A stretch of 64,000 bases of DNA from Paenibacillus caui (GTDB lineage: Bacteria; Bacillota; Bacilli; Paenibacillales; Paenibacillaceae): the NCBI RefSeq assembly GCF_019904135.1, contig NZ_JAIOGQ010000008.1:83418-147417 (forward strand). The letters run 5' to 3'. This document shows, piece after piece, positions 62,678 to 64,000 of the stretch. Position 1 is the first letter of the stretch. The number at the start of each line of letters is the position of its first letter. The notes under the pieces are model-generated. The model did no database searches. It saw only the letters and a program-made list of their open reading frames with translations, and was not told the DNA's origin. The translations under genes were made by a program, and so were the position numbers.

Positions 62678-63724
62678 ATGAATATGAAAAATTTCAAAAA
62701 AATAATAAGAATTTTAAGAAATATCGGAGTAATTATTATAATATTACTTATAATAGCACTTTTTTTCCCTACATGGACTCCGGATATAAAAGGTGATAAC
62801 AGTATAAGTACATTAGAACAAGTAGAGATAAATGGAAGTAATCTTGAAATTATGATACGTGGCAATGATAAGGATAATCCTGTTATTATTGTTGTACATG
62901 GAGGACCTGGAACTCCAGAAATACCGTATGTCGACAAATACCAAGACTTGTTGGAAACTAAGTTTACGGTTGTTCATTACGACCAAAGAGCAAGTGGAAA
63001 ATCATATCATTTTTTTGAGGACTATTCCAAGCTTTCAACAGATTTATTGGTAGAGGACTTATTAGCCATGACAGATTATATATCAAAACGTCTTGGTAAA
63101 GAAAAGGTCATACTGATGGGTCATTCTTTTGGTACGTATATTGCAATGCAAGCTGCCTATCAAGCCCCTGAAAAATATGAAGCCTATATTGGGATCGGGC
63201 AGATGAGTGATACAAGAGAAAGTGAGATTGAAAGTTTGAATTACTGTATTGATCAGGCTCAAAAGGCTGGCAATACGGATGATGTTGTATATTTACAAGG
63301 ATTAACTGAACAGATCAAAAATGGCGATACGGTTACCCCGCGAAATTATGTTATGAAATATGGCGGGTCTGCAAGACTCATTGATAACCCCGATGGTGAT
63401 AACATAGGTGTTTTATTAAGCAGTGAGTATAACTTACTAGATTTAATTCGTTATAACTATGGGATGGCATATTCTCAAAAGATGTTGTTAAATGATATAT
63501 TGGAAAATCCATTACCAAATATCGTAACAAAACTTAAAATCCCTTTCTATTTTGTCATGGGTAAATATGACTATGATACATCCTACAATGCAGCAAAAAA
63601 ATATTTTGATATGATTGAAGCCGATCAAAAAGAATTTATTACTTTTGAGAAATCAGCTCATTATCCACAATTTGAAGAAAAGAATAAATTTTATGAATGG
63701 ATGTCCGATACTTTTATAAAATGA
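62678..63724 (+). CDS. Membrane-anchored alpha/beta hydrolase, proline iminopeptidase-like
   Basis: 348 residues. An N-terminal helix (IGVIIIILLIIALFF, about 16-30) anchors the enzyme. VVHGGPGTPE is the oxyanion loop, VHYDQRASGKS the signature of the proline iminopeptidase group, MGHSFGTYIA the nucleophile elbow, and DYD and SAHYPQFE hold the likely Asp and His. GGAGG lies six bases before the ATG. Confidence 0.87.
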   Translation: MNMKNFKKIIRILRNIGVIIIILLIIALFFPTWTPDIKGDNSISTLEQVEINGSNLEIMIRGNDKDNPVIIVVHGGPGTPEIPYVDKYQDLLETKFTVVHYDQRASGKSYHFFEDYSKLSTDLLVEDLLAMTDYISKRLGKEKVILMGHSFGTYIAMQAAYQAPEKYEAYIGIGQMSDTRESEIESLNYCIDQAQKAGNTDDVVYLQGLTEQIKNGDTVTPRNYVMKYGGSARLIDNPDGDNIGVLLSSEYNLLDLIRYNYGMAYSQKMLLNDILENPLPNIVTKLKIPFYFVMGKYDYDTSYNAAKKYFDMIEADQKEFITFEKSAHYPQFEEKNKFYEWMSDTFIK

Positions 63725-63855
63725 GCATTTTGCATAATTCCGTGATTGAGAATTAGACAGCAGAATCTAAGGAGTAGTTGGTGGTGTATTTTCGTCTCAG
63801 GTGACTTCGGACATAAAAAAGGGCAGACCTGCAGAATTTCTGTTCGTTCAAAAAT

Positions 63856-64000
63856 TTAAGCAGCGACTTTAGCTGACTGACGTGCCATCGCCAGTGCAGA
63901 GGCCAACAGTACAATTGCGTTCAGATATTGGTGAGTGGTCACCTTCCGAATTCCCCAGACATGCATGGTCTCTGCGGTCAAATATGTTTTCATCCGGGAA
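63856..64000 (-). mobile_element. Transposase C-terminus, cut by the window edge
   Basis: Minus-strand frame SRMKTYLTAETMHVWGIRKV followed by TTHQYLNAIVLLASALAMAR and a stop at 63856-63858. This resembles the C-terminal end of DDE transposases common in Paenibacillus. The rest lies beyond the window, so family and intactness cannot be judged. Confidence 0.65.

Overview
The window looks like the chromosome of a Paenibacillus-type, endospore-forming Firmicute. The evidence is strong GGAGG ribosome binding sites with frequent TTG/GTG starts, a germinant-receptor operon, a spoVAC-AD-AEb unit, sigK, and the yqeG-yqeH-aroE-yhbY-nadD-yqeK-rsfS gene order of Bacillales. No rRNA, tRNA or CRISPR array was seen.

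Layout. 1-3.2 kb: end of a germinant-receptor operon (GerC, a small D-type subunit, two tandem GerB proteins). 3.5-4.5 kb: an Old Yellow Enzyme gene (namA) with a frameshift. 4.6-10.9 kb: the conserved yqe housekeeping operon with a CvfB-like gene inserted before yqeM. 11-15.5 kb: a MoxR ATPase/DUF58/membrane transglutaminase operon. 15.8-17.7 kb: spoVA genes, followed by a 28-residue membrane peptide behind a sigma-K-like promoter. 18-20.5 kb: an M42 peptidase and an SLH/PrcB-like exported protein. 20.6-25.5 kb: an ABC importer, cysteine hydrolase and MFS operon with an attenuator-like leader. 27-30 kb: a three-component envelope glycosylation set (GT2, GtrA, GT-C). 30.4-33.2 kb: a PrsW-like membrane protein carrying a C-terminal nuclease toxin domain, with a DUF1963-like gene downstream. 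33.4-34.7 kb: an aldo/keto reductase and a dead TetR gene. 34.6-39 kb: uronate catabolism (kdgA, kdgK, kduI, DeoR, kduD). 39-47.2 kb: an AraC-controlled orphan protein, a Cys-rich pentapeptide-repeat protein, a Spo0B-like kinase, azlCD with an XRE-cupin regulator, and a DUF3298 protein.

47.3-59.5 kb is the most unusual part. sigK is intact, but three decayed copies of different parts of sigK are scattered through the next 11 kb. Between them lie an eroded transposase, a visibly AT-rich lipid/glycan-type biosynthetic cluster (KAS III, OleD-like dehydrogenase, MBL hydrolase, CoA-ligase-like enzyme, two glycosyltransferases, a broken SDR and a split gene) and a PemK/MazF-like gene with a small basic partner under a perfect 20-bp palindrome. 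It reads as an accessory island assembled at the sigK locus and now partly decaying.

59.6-64 kb: an amino-acid exporter with a divergent LysR regulator, an MFS relic, an AT-rich ArsR/alpha-beta hydrolase pair and the end of another transposase.

Best candidates for something undescribed are the PrsW-nuclease toxin with its putative immunity protein, and the sigK-fragment-bracketed lipid cluster. All assignments come from reading the sequence and recalling family motifs. No database search was run.
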